From assembly GCA_002352485.1 (NCBI GenBank), contig DEIM01000003.1:1-6470 (forward strand): a DNA stretch of 6,470 nucleotides. Direction: 5' to 3'. Shown piece after piece: positions 1 to 5,914 of this stretch; position 1 is the first letter of the stretch; each line of letters opens with the position of its first letter. The stretch comes from Candidatus Dadabacteria bacterium UBA2774. GTDB lineage: Bacteria > Desulfobacterota_D > UBA1144 > Nemesobacterales > UBA2774. The notes below the pieces were generated by a model that did not search any database, had not been told where the DNA came from, and was given only the letters and a program-made list of their open reading frames with translations. Made by a program: the position numbers and the translations under genes.

Positions 1-269
1 AGCTCGAACTCATCCGCAACTTGACTCAGGTAGCCCGTGTAGATATCAATGTAGCTCTTCACCTTCTCATCCATACTTGTGTAATCGGTATCAGGGCATG
101 GGATTAAGGTGTAGGGCACTTTCACCTGGCGGAAGAAATCCTTTCCCGTAGCGAGGGCGTAAACGTGCACGTCCTGGCCAAGCTCCTGCAGGCTCTCGGC
201 AAGTGAAAGCGTATGGGCAACTCCGCCCCTTGGCTTTGTCGAATATGTCAGTAGCGCAATCTTATTCAA
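1..269 (-). CDS. N-terminal part of a GT4-type glycosyltransferase, MSMEG_0565 family (Nit1C cluster); runs off the left edge
   Basis: Only the first 89 residues are in the window; the gene continues past base 1. The protein opens with KIALLTYSTKPRGGVAHTL, followed by a helix rich in Ala, Leu and Glu and then DVHVYAL. This is the first beta-strand, glycine loop and helix of a GT-B fold glycosyltransferase acceptor domain. From memory, this opening is characteristic of the MSMEG_0565 family found in Nit1C operons; the sugar donor and acceptor are unknown. The start is TTG at 267-269: an in-frame stop lies just upstream, no ATG or GTG is available, and AAGGAG sits 10 bases before it. The gene overlaps the end of the DUF2877 gene by 8 bases, so the two are probably translationally coupled. 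The fold assignment is firm; the subfamily rests on recall of the N-terminal motif. Confidence 0.82.
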   Translation of the reverse strand, partial: MNKIALLTYSTKPRGGVAHTLSLAESLQELGQDVHVYALATGKDFFRQVKVPYTLIPCPDTDYTSMDEKVKSYIDIYTGYLSQVADEFE

Positions 270-1266
270 ATTCCAAGAGCTCCTTCATCTCTATTCTCGA
301 GGTAAGAAACCTGATCCCGTAATAAATGCCTATTGATATATCTGCCCCTGAAGTCGCCCCCACTGATATCAATTTTTTTGACATCTCGGCCACCTGCTCG
401 GGGCTTTTCGTAACTATTGAGAGTATTACATCAAGCGCGTTTTCAGGACCTTCTCCTACTGCGGCCTCTTCTATTAAGCTCTGGCTGTAAATAGTGGTTT
501 TGTCTTTTGCTAGATCCGAAATCTTGCTCGAAAATTTATCAAAGAAACTGACAGTTTCAGGCTCACTCCGGAATATAGAAGCCCCTGCGGTATTTATGCT
601 CATAAGAAGCCCTGCCAGGAAATCATCACACGATGGAGTGAGTCCCGGACCAAGTCCCAGAACTTCCCCAGCGCTTTTAATTATTGCTTGAGTATCACCG
701 CTGAAAATTCCCCACATGAGTTTATCTATAAAAGGCCGCGCTTTCTCGGATATAGTAGGCTTCTGCTCCTTTACGAAAACTTCAAGGGGTCCGTACTTCT
801 CCACGTTCTCAAGCAGCGGCACAAGACCCTCCCTCGAAGGAGCTGTATATATAATGTCTTTTAGGATCCTCAGGTTTAAATTTATTTCTTCTACACTCAA
901 TAGGTGTGCCGGGTCGGGAACCCCCACATGCTCAAATACTGAAGCGTTTTCAAGGTTAATGGTTAAAACAAGGTCTTGAGCCAGTAGCGCATGATCTTCA
1001 AATTTAACTTTCGCACCTTCTAATATTTCAGCCGACCTAAAGCTCACTTCCTCCGTGCCCTCTACAAGTATCGACGCCGAGCCCAGGAATCCCTTATCCC
1101 TTATAATTTTAAGGAGCTTGCCGCTGAGGCTCTGAAGATATAGGGCATGATCGAATACTCCTTGAACCTTTAGAGAATTCCCCGAGTCCTCTATTGTTTT
1201 AAGGACCTTATTCCCTATTGTCAAAGCTTCTAGTTCAATGGATTTTATTTTTACTTGGGTATTCAT
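262..1266 (-). CDS. allH: DUF2877 family protein, AllH/YlbF-like subunit of an oxamate-type carbamoyltransferase
   Basis: This complete 334-residue protein has the DUF2877 signatures. They are GLGPGLTPSCDDFLAGLL at about residues 204-221, a TTIYSQSLIEEAAVGEG block at about 257-273, and VGATSGADISIGIYYGI at about 302-318. In E. coli the DUF2877 protein AllH (formerly YlbF) works with AllF (FdrA) and AllG (YlbE) as oxamate carbamoyltransferase, a cytoplasmic enzyme that splits oxalurate into oxamate and carbamoyl phosphate. An FdrA homologue and a carbamate kinase lie upstream in the same orientation, supporting a carbamoyl-transfer role, although the real substrate here may differ. The family motif usually reads PSGDD, as I recall; here it is PSCDD. 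ATG at 1266 is the first start after an in-frame stop and has no clear Shine-Dalgarno sequence. The end overlaps the glycosyltransferase start. The family call is strong; substrate and symbol are inferred. Confidence 0.85.
   Translation of the reverse strand: MNTQVKIKSIELEALTIGNKVLKTIEDSGNSLKVQGVFDHALYLQSLSGKLLKIIRDKGFLGSASILVEGTEEVSFRSAEILEGAKVKFEDHALLAQDLVLTINLENASVFEHVGVPDPAHLLSVEEINLNLRILKDIIYTAPSREGLVPLLENVEKYGPLEVFVKEQKPTISEKARPFIDKLMWGIFSGDTQAIIKSAGEVLGLGPGLTPSCDDFLAGLLMSINTAGASIFRSEPETVSFFDKFSSKISDLAKDKTTIYSQSLIEEAAVGEGPENALDVILSIVTKSPEQVAEMSKKLISVGATSGADISIGIYYGIRFLTSRIEMKELLEFE
280..285 (-). promoter_or_regulatory. Ribosome binding site for the TTG-started glycosyltransferase
   Basis: AAGGAG on the minus strand lies inside the last codons of the DUF2877 gene, 10 bases before the TTG at 267-269. 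It supports TTG as the real start, because an in-frame TGA lies just upstream and there is no alternative ATG. Confidence 0.55.
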
Positions 1267-1336
1267 TTGAGAGCAAAAACATTCGTCATATTGCTTTATT
1301 TATTTGTAATGACCTCAGACTATGGAGTTTTTTATT

Positions 1337-1585
1337 TCAATCAAATTTTTTCCAGTGCGGGCGCTTTCCCCCGGGGTAGGACGTAGCGAGAATGATTTTC
1401 TTGCGGATGCTCCAGGGTATCGCAAGGTACACGGGCACAAAGATACTCCGCCAGAAAAAGTGGTCTAAGCCTTTTTCCCTGTAGGGCTTTTCACAGGACT
1501 TAGGATAGCGGGATATCAGATCGTCCGCCGCCGCTTCCTGCAGGTGTTTTTCAGCGTTTTTTCTCAACCAGTGTCCGAATGCCAT
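1337..1585 (-). CDS. Small 82-residue protein of unknown function
   Basis: I do not recognise this protein. It is basic and rich in aromatic residues. A charged N-terminal helix-like stretch (residues 5-25) comes first, then a Tyr/Pro/Lys-rich segment with a single Cys at 31. A short hydrophobic stretch at about 43-57 (FFWRSIFVPVYLAIPW) is too short and too broken by Arg and Pro for a confident membrane span. The tail is strongly basic, with PGGKRPHWKKFD at the end. It is probably real: AGGAG lies 8 bases before the ATG, it fits the operon spacing (52 bases after the flavoprotein, 70 before DUF2877), and no competing gene lies opposite. It does not resemble the small MSMEG_0570 protein of Nit1C operons as I remember it. 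It could be a small partner or membrane-surface anchor for a neighbouring enzyme, which is only a guess. Confidence 0.68.
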   Translation of the reverse strand: MAFGHWLRKNAEKHLQEAAADDLISRYPKSCEKPYREKGLDHFFWRSIFVPVYLAIPWSIRKKIILATSYPGGKRPHWKKFD

Positions 1586-1637
1586 TTCATTATCTCCTGC
1601 ACCGAGTCATTATTTCACGTGCTTTATGTAAGTAAGC

Positions 1638-2981
1638 CTATTTTGAAAGCTCTCTCAGTCCCGCCTGTGCCGCAAGCGCTATAGGCTCCATAAGCGCTCC
1701 AATTGGAGGCGAGTAGACGTTCTCCATCCAAGCGAGCTCATCTAGCGTAACGCCCCTTTTTATTACAAAGGCAAGGAAATCAGCCCTTTCTTTTATGCCT
1801 TCCCCTCCTGCCATCTGTGCGCCGAGTACCTTGTGCGTAGCCGGGTCAGCGATCAGCTTCACCCTCATACTGGTTACTCCGGGGTAGTATCTCGCCCTCG
1901 ATATGCCCATCGAGAACGCCACAACGTGCGGTATCCCAAGCGCTTTATGAAGCGTCTCACCTAAAGACACGCCGCCTATCTGAACCTGCCCGCCTACCAT
2001 GCCCCAAGGGATAAATACGGGATCATAGGCACGGTCGTCCCCTGCCGCGTTCGCCCCGGCAATTCGTCCCTGTGAATATGCGTGGCTCCCGGAAAGCCCC
2101 TGAATCGGAATATCCGTTACACCATGAACAATCTCCGTGCAGTCGCCCGCGGCGAAGACGTTATCCACAGAAGTCTTCATATGGTCGTCCACTAAGATCC
2201 CGCCCGTTGCTCCAAGCTCGATCCCGGCTTCACTGGACAGGTGGTTATTGGGTTTCTTATGCGCTGCTATAACAACCACGTCGCACTCTATCTCACCCTC
2301 TGAGGTGACAACACTCTTAACTTTTCCGCCCTCTCCTTTAAACTCGAGCACCTTTGTGCCAAAGTGCATTTGCGCTCCCATCTTCTCCAGCGATTCTTTT
2401 ACCGGCTCCATTATGTCGGGGTCTGCAACCTCGGACATAAGCCATCCGCCTTCGTCGATCAAGTGAGTCTCAAGCCCCCTATGCGCCAGATTACCGGCCA
2501 TCTCAATTCCAAGCGGGGTAGCGCATACGACTACTGCTTTTTTCATGGTCTCAAGCTCTTTGTCGAACTCCATTGCGCGCCTGATGTTCTTTACATATTT
2601 TATGCCGTCTAAATCTATTCCGGGTATGTCGGGCTCGTCGTACTCAAACCCCGTAGCGATAACCAGCCGGTCCCACTCAAACGCCTCAGAGCCTACGCTC
2701 ACAGTACGGTCTTCAAGGTTAATGCCCGTTACCTTGGTCTGGAGCCTCAGGTCAATACCAATCTTCGCATAATGCTCCGCTGTCTGAAGGAACAAATTGT
2801 CGAAGTTCGGGATTTCCTTCCCCAATACAAATGGTATACCGCACGGGCTGTAAGCTACGTCCTCAAACTCCGTAAAGAGCGTAATAGAGGCGTCAGGCAA
2901 AAGCCCCTTTGAAGTAGACGCTGCGGATATTCCCCCTGCGCCCCCGCCTATAACTATTATTCGTAGATTTTCTTGAGCCAT
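1638..2981 (-). CDS. FAD-dependent pyridine nucleotide-disulfide oxidoreductase, CoA-disulfide reductase / NADH oxidase-like
   Basis: This 447-residue flavoprotein has the usual length and domain order of the CoA-disulfide reductase, NADH oxidase and NADH peroxidase group. The FAD-binding Rossmann motif GGGAGG is at residues 12-17. A single redox Cys (C47) sits in YSPCGIPFVLG, matching the lone active-site Cys of CoA-disulfide reductases. A second Rossmann region starts near 149, the FAD-contacting NVFAAGDCTE is at about 274-283, and a dimerisation domain follows. It ends with YSPPIGALMEP at about 423-433, resembling the conserved Tyr-Pro-Pro region of CoA-disulfide reductases. Such enzymes reduce a thiol disulfide, polysulfide or O2 with NAD(P)H in the cytoplasm. 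The second nucleotide motif reads CATPLGIE instead of the usual GxGxxGxE, so cofactor use may be altered. AAGGTGG lies 6 bases before the ATG. The gene is 28 bases after the radical SAM gene, so the two are probably co-transcribed. The substrate is unknown. Confidence 0.85.
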   Translation of the reverse strand: MAQENLRIIVIGGGAGGISAASTSKGLLPDASITLFTEFEDVAYSPCGIPFVLGKEIPNFDNLFLQTAEHYAKIGIDLRLQTKVTGINLEDRTVSVGSEAFEWDRLVIATGFEYDEPDIPGIDLDGIKYVKNIRRAMEFDKELETMKKAVVVCATPLGIEMAGNLAHRGLETHLIDEGGWLMSEVADPDIMEPVKESLEKMGAQMHFGTKVLEFKGEGGKVKSVVTSEGEIECDVVVIAAHKKPNNHLSSEAGIELGATGGILVDDHMKTSVDNVFAAGDCTEIVHGVTDIPIQGLSGSHAYSQGRIAGANAAGDDRAYDPVFIPWGMVGGQVQIGGVSLGETLHKALGIPHVVAFSMGISRARYYPGVTSMRVKLIADPATHKVLGAQMAGGEGIKERADFLAFVIKRGVTLDELAWMENVYSPPIGALMEPIALAAQAGLRELSK

Positions 2982-3009
2982 TTAAAACCACCTTTTACAT
3001 GAAATGGAG

Positions 3010-4146
3010 TTAACTCACCTTAATCTTAATAGGCTTAATTAACTTCTTGAACTTCACATTCTCCCTCCGGGCCGCTTCCTCAAAATCCGGCAGCGCCGAG
3101 CATTCCCCGCAGCTCACGCACCCGGCAAGACTGCTCTTGGCCGGGTCTTCATATGCGGACATTACCTTAGCGACTTCCCTATATACGTACTCCATGGTTT
3201 CGGGACTCGGCGGTTTCACATTCTCCATCGGTGTCCCGGCAACAGGTCTGAACGGCACTATAAAGGGGTACACACCTATCTCGGCGCATAACTGAGCGCC
3301 GTCTATCACTGTTTGCAGCTCCTCGCCCATGCCCACGAGTACGTAAGTACTTACCTGCCACCTCCCGAAAACTCTCACAGCTTCTTTCCACGATTCAACA
3401 TATCTATTAAAGCCGATCTTCGCTTTCCCGGGAGTTACACGCTCAAACACTACCGGGTCAAAGGTCTCGATGTGTATGCCAACCGCATCGACACCCGAAT
3501 CTTTCAATTTTTGAAACCACGAGAAGTCTTCAGGGGGGATTATCTGCAGTTGTATGGGGAGCCCCGTTTCATTCTTTACCTGAGAGCAAATTTCAGCATA
3601 TTTTTCTAAAGCCTTTTCCTCATCGGGAGCGACACCGGACGTAAATACTACATTTGTGATGCCGTCAAGCTCCTTTGCCAGCTGAATAGTCTCGACTAAG
3701 CTCTTAGCGTTCTTAAACCCTACAGTGCTGCGGTTTTTAAGCGTAAGCTCAATGCCGCAGAACTGACACCTTCTCTCATCGCGCCAGAAATCGCAGGTCT
3801 GAAGCAGTGTAGTCGCAAAAGTGGTAGGACAATGGAGAATCCCGATTTTCTGCATCGATACTCCGATCGAAGTCTTGTGCTCGGTGAACTTTGCATTTCC
3901 CATAGGCTCTACCTGAGCCATGGCCACATCGTCCTTGAATATCCAGTACTCTCCGTTTATCTCGTCCAGGTGATAAGGCGATGATTTAACAAAATCACCC
4001 ATCACCGGGATATTCGCCTCACCGTCGGGAAGGATTTTCAGGTGAATCCCGCCCGTGGGTCCAGCACCCCCGCTCCTTATACCTTTTGTATCCGGAAGCC
4101 TAAGGCCCAGACTTTGCAACTCTACTTTAAGGGTAGTCGAGTCCAT
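3010..4146 (-). CDS. Radical SAM enzyme, MSMEG_0568 family (Nit1C cluster), biotin-synthase-like
   Basis: This 378-residue protein starts with a family-specific N-terminal domain (LQSLGLRLPD near 10-19, RSGGAGPTGG at 24-33). A radical SAM barrel follows. The 4Fe-4S-binding cysteines appear to be C118, C127 and C130 in TCDFWRDERRCQFCG, a CX8CX2C spacing rather than the classic CX3CX2C. NVVFTSG near 165-171 fits the SAM-binding glycine strand, and IHIETFDP near 225 and ALYVLVGMGE-like YVLVGMGE near 268 are later barrel strands. The C-terminus has C343, C346 and C349 in GCVSCGECSALPDFE, possibly ligands for another cluster. I recognise this layout as the MSMEG_0568 radical SAM family, a core Nit1C gene whose reaction is unknown to me. 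AGGGGG lies 6 bases before the ATG. The 118-base gap upstream has only a weak -10-like TATAGT, so transcription probably continues from the Sll0783-like gene. Confidence 0.88.
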   Translation of the reverse strand: MDSTTLKVELQSLGLRLPDTKGIRSGGAGPTGGIHLKILPDGEANIPVMGDFVKSSPYHLDEINGEYWIFKDDVAMAQVEPMGNAKFTEHKTSIGVSMQKIGILHCPTTFATTLLQTCDFWRDERRCQFCGIELTLKNRSTVGFKNAKSLVETIQLAKELDGITNVVFTSGVAPDEEKALEKYAEICSQVKNETGLPIQLQIIPPEDFSWFQKLKDSGVDAVGIHIETFDPVVFERVTPGKAKIGFNRYVESWKEAVRVFGRWQVSTYVLVGMGEELQTVIDGAQLCAEIGVYPFIVPFRPVAGTPMENVKPPSPETMEYVYREVAKVMSAYEDPAKSSLAGCVSCGECSALPDFEEAARRENVKFKKLIKPIKIKVS

Positions 4147-4264
4147 CTTGTGCCCCCTGTAAAATTATTTAGGTAAAGAACCACATATTGGCCTGTTAAT
4201 GCTCGACCGGTAAAACAATGCTCCAAACTTTTAATACTATAAAGCTATATGACTTAGGACTAAA

Positions 4265-4756
4265 TTACATCGTCCAAGTATTAAACATCATCGCTCCTGC
4301 CCTATGATGCTCAATAACTATGTCCAGAATATCGGTCGGATGTATCGGCACTACGCCCTCTATGAAGCTAGATTCATTCATACCCAAAAGCGCTGCTGCC
4401 GAGAAACGGCACGCATATACCGTAATACCTTCCTGAAGCATTCTGTTAACAAGGTTAGGGTAGAGCTGTATGCCTGCCCCGTAACCGTCGTCCCCTACGT
4501 TAGGCCATCCCCTGTAAACCGGTATAGCGGATGCAGGACCGTAGAAAAGGACTTTTGTATCATAGCCTTTCCTCTTTGTTCTGATAGCCGTAAGCATATT
4601 GATACCTGCCACCGATCCTTCATACGGAACTGAGTGGATAAGGAAAAGAGCCTTTTCACCCTCATTCGCCTGGTGATCCGGAAAAAGTTTCTCCTCATAA
4701 TTCACTAAAGCTTTACCGTTTTCGGGCCTGTCGGCCTTTATTCTGTCTACTGCCAT
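4265..4756 (-). CDS. MSMEG_0572/Sll0783 family protein (Nit1C cluster), DsrE-like
   Basis: With its start at the ATG this protein has 163 residues, about the usual family length. Its core reads KALFLIHSVPYEGSVAGINM (35-54), then RTKRKGYDTKVLFYGPAS (59-76), VYACRFSAAALLG (113-125) and a HPTDILDIVIEHHRAG block (139-154), ending in NTWTM. The alternating beta-strand and helix pattern, with a Cys (C116) after the fourth strand, resembles the DsrE/DsrF sulfur-relay fold. The details match what I know of the MSMEG_0572/Sll0783 family, described from cyanobacteria as responding to nitrogen starvation. The molecular function is unknown; a sulfur-carrier role is speculative. ATG at 4756 was chosen over an in-frame GTG at 4765 because AGGAGGT lies 8 bases before the ATG and overlaps the GTG. 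It is the first gene after a 188-base gap and may have its own promoter. Confidence 0.88.
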   Translation of the reverse strand: MAVDRIKADRPENGKALVNYEEKLFPDHQANEGEKALFLIHSVPYEGSVAGINMLTAIRTKRKGYDTKVLFYGPASAIPVYRGWPNVGDDGYGAGIQLYPNLVNRMLQEGITVYACRFSAAALLGMNESSFIEGVVPIHPTDILDIVIEHHRAGAMMFNTWTM

Positions 4757-4763
4757 GATACGC

Positions 4764-4770
4764 ACCTCCT
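4764..4770 (-). promoter_or_regulatory. Strong ribosome binding site of the Sll0783-like gene
   Basis: AGGAGGT on the minus strand sits about 7-8 bases before the ATG at 4754-4756. Because this site covers the in-frame GTG at 4763-4765, that GTG cannot sensibly be the start. The protein therefore begins MAVDR. Confidence 0.75.
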
Positions 4771-4784
4771 AAGGTTAGTTTATT

Positions 4785-4812
4785 GGTACTCCTTTATCTG
4801 ATCAAGGAGTCC
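4785..4812 (-). promoter_or_regulatory. Hairpin in the leader of the Sll0783-like gene
   Basis: A perfect 7-base inverted repeat (ACTCCTT and AAGGAGT, at 4804-4810 and 4788-4794) surrounds a 9-base loop. Two flanking G-C pairs extend it past a single bulged A. No T-run follows, so it is not a terminator. It lies about 30 bases before the start codon. Its 5' arm could also pair with AGGAG of the true ribosome binding site (5 bases), so it might affect translation or mRNA stability. This is a structural observation; the function is inferred. Confidence 0.4.
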
Positions 4813-4883
4813 GTTTTTGCCATGATTACAATGCTAAAAACTTATTTTCAATCTTTCCCATAAACGAAAAACCCCTCGTTTCC

Positions 4884-4912
4884 ATCTTAAAATAAATACG
4901 ATCTAAATTCAA
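4884..4912 (-). promoter_or_regulatory. Candidate sigma-70-type promoter ahead of the Sll0783-like gene
   Basis: On the minus strand, TTGAAT (4907-4912) and TAAGAT (4884-4889) are separated by exactly 17 bases. Each hexamer matches the -35 or -10 consensus at four of six positions. Transcription from here would give a leader of about 120 bases containing the 4785-4812 hairpin. A second, weaker pair (TTGAAA at 4846-4851 and TGTAAT at 4825-4830) has only a 15-base spacer. The gap is AT-rich, so chance matches are likely. Confidence 0.35.
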
Positions 4913-4937
4913 CATATTCTCGCTATTGCACGGTTCT

Positions 4938-4976
4938 AAAAAATGCTCAAATTTCAGTGACTATTTATAATTTGAG
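4938..4976 (-). terminator. Weak terminator-like hairpin at the end of the carbamate kinase gene
   Basis: On the minus strand CTCAAATT (4969-4976) and AATTTGAG (4946-4953) form a perfect 8-base inverted repeat with a 15-base loop. The hairpin spans the carbamate kinase stop codon and is followed by CA and six Ts (4938-4943). The layout is that of an intrinsic terminator, but the stem has only two G-C pairs and the loop is long. At best it would terminate partially. Confidence 0.33.
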
Positions 4977-5910
4977 TTCCGCCTTCTCCTTTAATCGCAG
5001 ATTCTATACAATCAAGCGATGTTATGATTGCTTTTTTTCCTCCGGCCTGTAAGAACTCAATAGCAGCCTGCATCTTAGGCCCCATACTTCCGGGCGGGAA
5101 ATGTCCTTCCTTTAGATACTGCTGTGCCTCCTGCATGGTCATCTGCGATATAAACTTTTGCTCGGGTTTGCCGAAATTTATTGCTACCCGGTCAACCGGG
5201 GTGATCAATAGTAAAAGCTCGGCGCCTATGTAGCTGCCTATCCTCTCTGCAGCAAAGTCTTTATCAATCACGGCAGGCACGCCCTTAAGCATGTTTTTCT
5301 CATCCCTCAGTACGGGGATTCCTCCCCCACCGCACGCTATAACGACAAAATCTTTATCTGACATCTCCGCGATTTCCTTTTTCTCTATAATATCGAGGGG
5401 TTTCGGAGAGGCCACAATACGCCTGAAACCTCTTCCCGAGTCTTCTCTCATGAGCCAGCCTTCGTCTCTACTCAGCTTATCGCTTTGCTCTTTATTGAAA
5501 AAAGGACCAATAAACTTTGTAGGGTTATTAAACGCGGGGTCGTCCTTTGCGACGACAACCTGTGTGATGAATACAATTATAGGTTTATCTATTTTATTCT
5601 TTGTGAAAGTATTTCTGAGCCGCTGCTCGATCATGTAGCCGATCTGCCCCTGCGTCATAGCGTTACAGGCGTCAAGGGGCATAGGGGGTACATTCTCAGC
5701 CAGACACTCCTGCTGCATCAGGAAGTTTCCGACCTGAGGACCGTTTCCGTGGGTTATCAAAATCCTGTAACCCATATTAAATAGCGTGAGGAGCTTCGTG
5801 CACATTATGTCTGTTTTAACCATCTGCTCCTTATAGGTACTGTTGCCGTCTTCTCCCATAAGAGCGTTACCACCGAATGCTACGACTGCGGATTTTTGTT
5901 TTTCCTGCAT
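4954..5910 (-). CDS. allK: Carbamate kinase (AllK/ArcC family)
   Basis: This complete 318-residue amino-acid-kinase-fold enzyme interconverts carbamoyl phosphate plus ADP with ATP plus carbamate, which falls apart to CO2 and ammonia. All family motifs are present: AFGGNAL (11-17), THGNGPQVG (53-61), CNAMTQGQIGY (82-92), TQVVV (116-120), FIGPF (133-137), RRIVASPKP (163-171), CGGGGIPV (193-200), GVPAVIDKDFAAERI (210-224), TPVDRVAINFG (237-247), GSMGPKM (274-280) and GGTQI (310-314). Length and motif order are normal, so an active cytoplasmic enzyme is expected. It begins 4 bases after the fdrA-like stop, and its probable GAGAGGAA site lies inside the last fdrA codons, which indicates co-expression. 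No arginine deiminase or ornithine carbamoyltransferase is next to it. The AllF/AllH neighbours favour the oxalurate/allantoin-type role over arginine breakdown. Function is near certain; the symbol allK rather than arcC rests on context. Confidence 0.95.
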   Translation of the reverse strand: MQEKQKSAVVAFGGNALMGEDGNSTYKEQMVKTDIMCTKLLTLFNMGYRILITHGNGPQVGNFLMQQECLAENVPPMPLDACNAMTQGQIGYMIEQRLRNTFTKNKIDKPIIVFITQVVVAKDDPAFNNPTKFIGPFFNKEQSDKLSRDEGWLMREDSGRGFRRIVASPKPLDIIEKKEIAEMSDKDFVVIACGGGGIPVLRDEKNMLKGVPAVIDKDFAAERIGSYIGAELLLLITPVDRVAINFGKPEQKFISQMTMQEAQQYLKEGHFPPGSMGPKMQAAIEFLQAGGKKAIITSLDCIESAIKGEGGTQIINSH

Positions 5911-5914
5911 GTTT

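Noticed and set aside
1267..1336. An intrinsic terminator or promoter in the 70-base gap before the DUF2877 gene
   Set aside because: The region is AT-rich with A- and T-runs, but no stem of useful length and no well-spaced hexamer pair could be found.
1337..1585. The 82-residue protein as the small MSMEG_0570 member of Nit1C, or as a protochlorophyllide-reductase C-terminal domain
   Set aside because: The sequence lacks the features I recall for either family, so it was left as unknown.
2137..2466. Forward-strand open frame of 109 codons opposite the flavoprotein gene
   Set aside because: The opposite strand encodes a clear flavoprotein with family motifs here. The forward translation is low-complexity Ser/Pro/Thr, typical of an antisense frame.
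4147..4264. A separate promoter before the radical SAM gene
   Set aside because: TATAGT is a fair -10, but the hexamer 17 bases upstream (TTTAGT) matches the -35 consensus poorly and the region is AT-rich. Read-through from the upstream gene is simpler.
4757..4765. GTG at 4765 as an earlier start for the Sll0783-like protein
   Set aside because: The GTG is part of the AGGAGGT ribosome binding site itself. The ATG at 4756 has correct spacing.
4826..4885. A 19-codon minus-strand open frame in the 188-base gap, possibly a leader peptide
   Set aside because: Its ATG has no ribosome binding site and would lie directly at the candidate -10 element. The codon content shows no run of a single amino acid that would suggest attenuation.
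4954..5910. Arginine deiminase pathway (arcABC) for the carbamate kinase
   Set aside because: No arginine deiminase, ornithine carbamoyltransferase or arginine antiporter is adjacent. The FdrA and DUF2877 neighbours point to an oxalurate-type carbamoyl donor instead.
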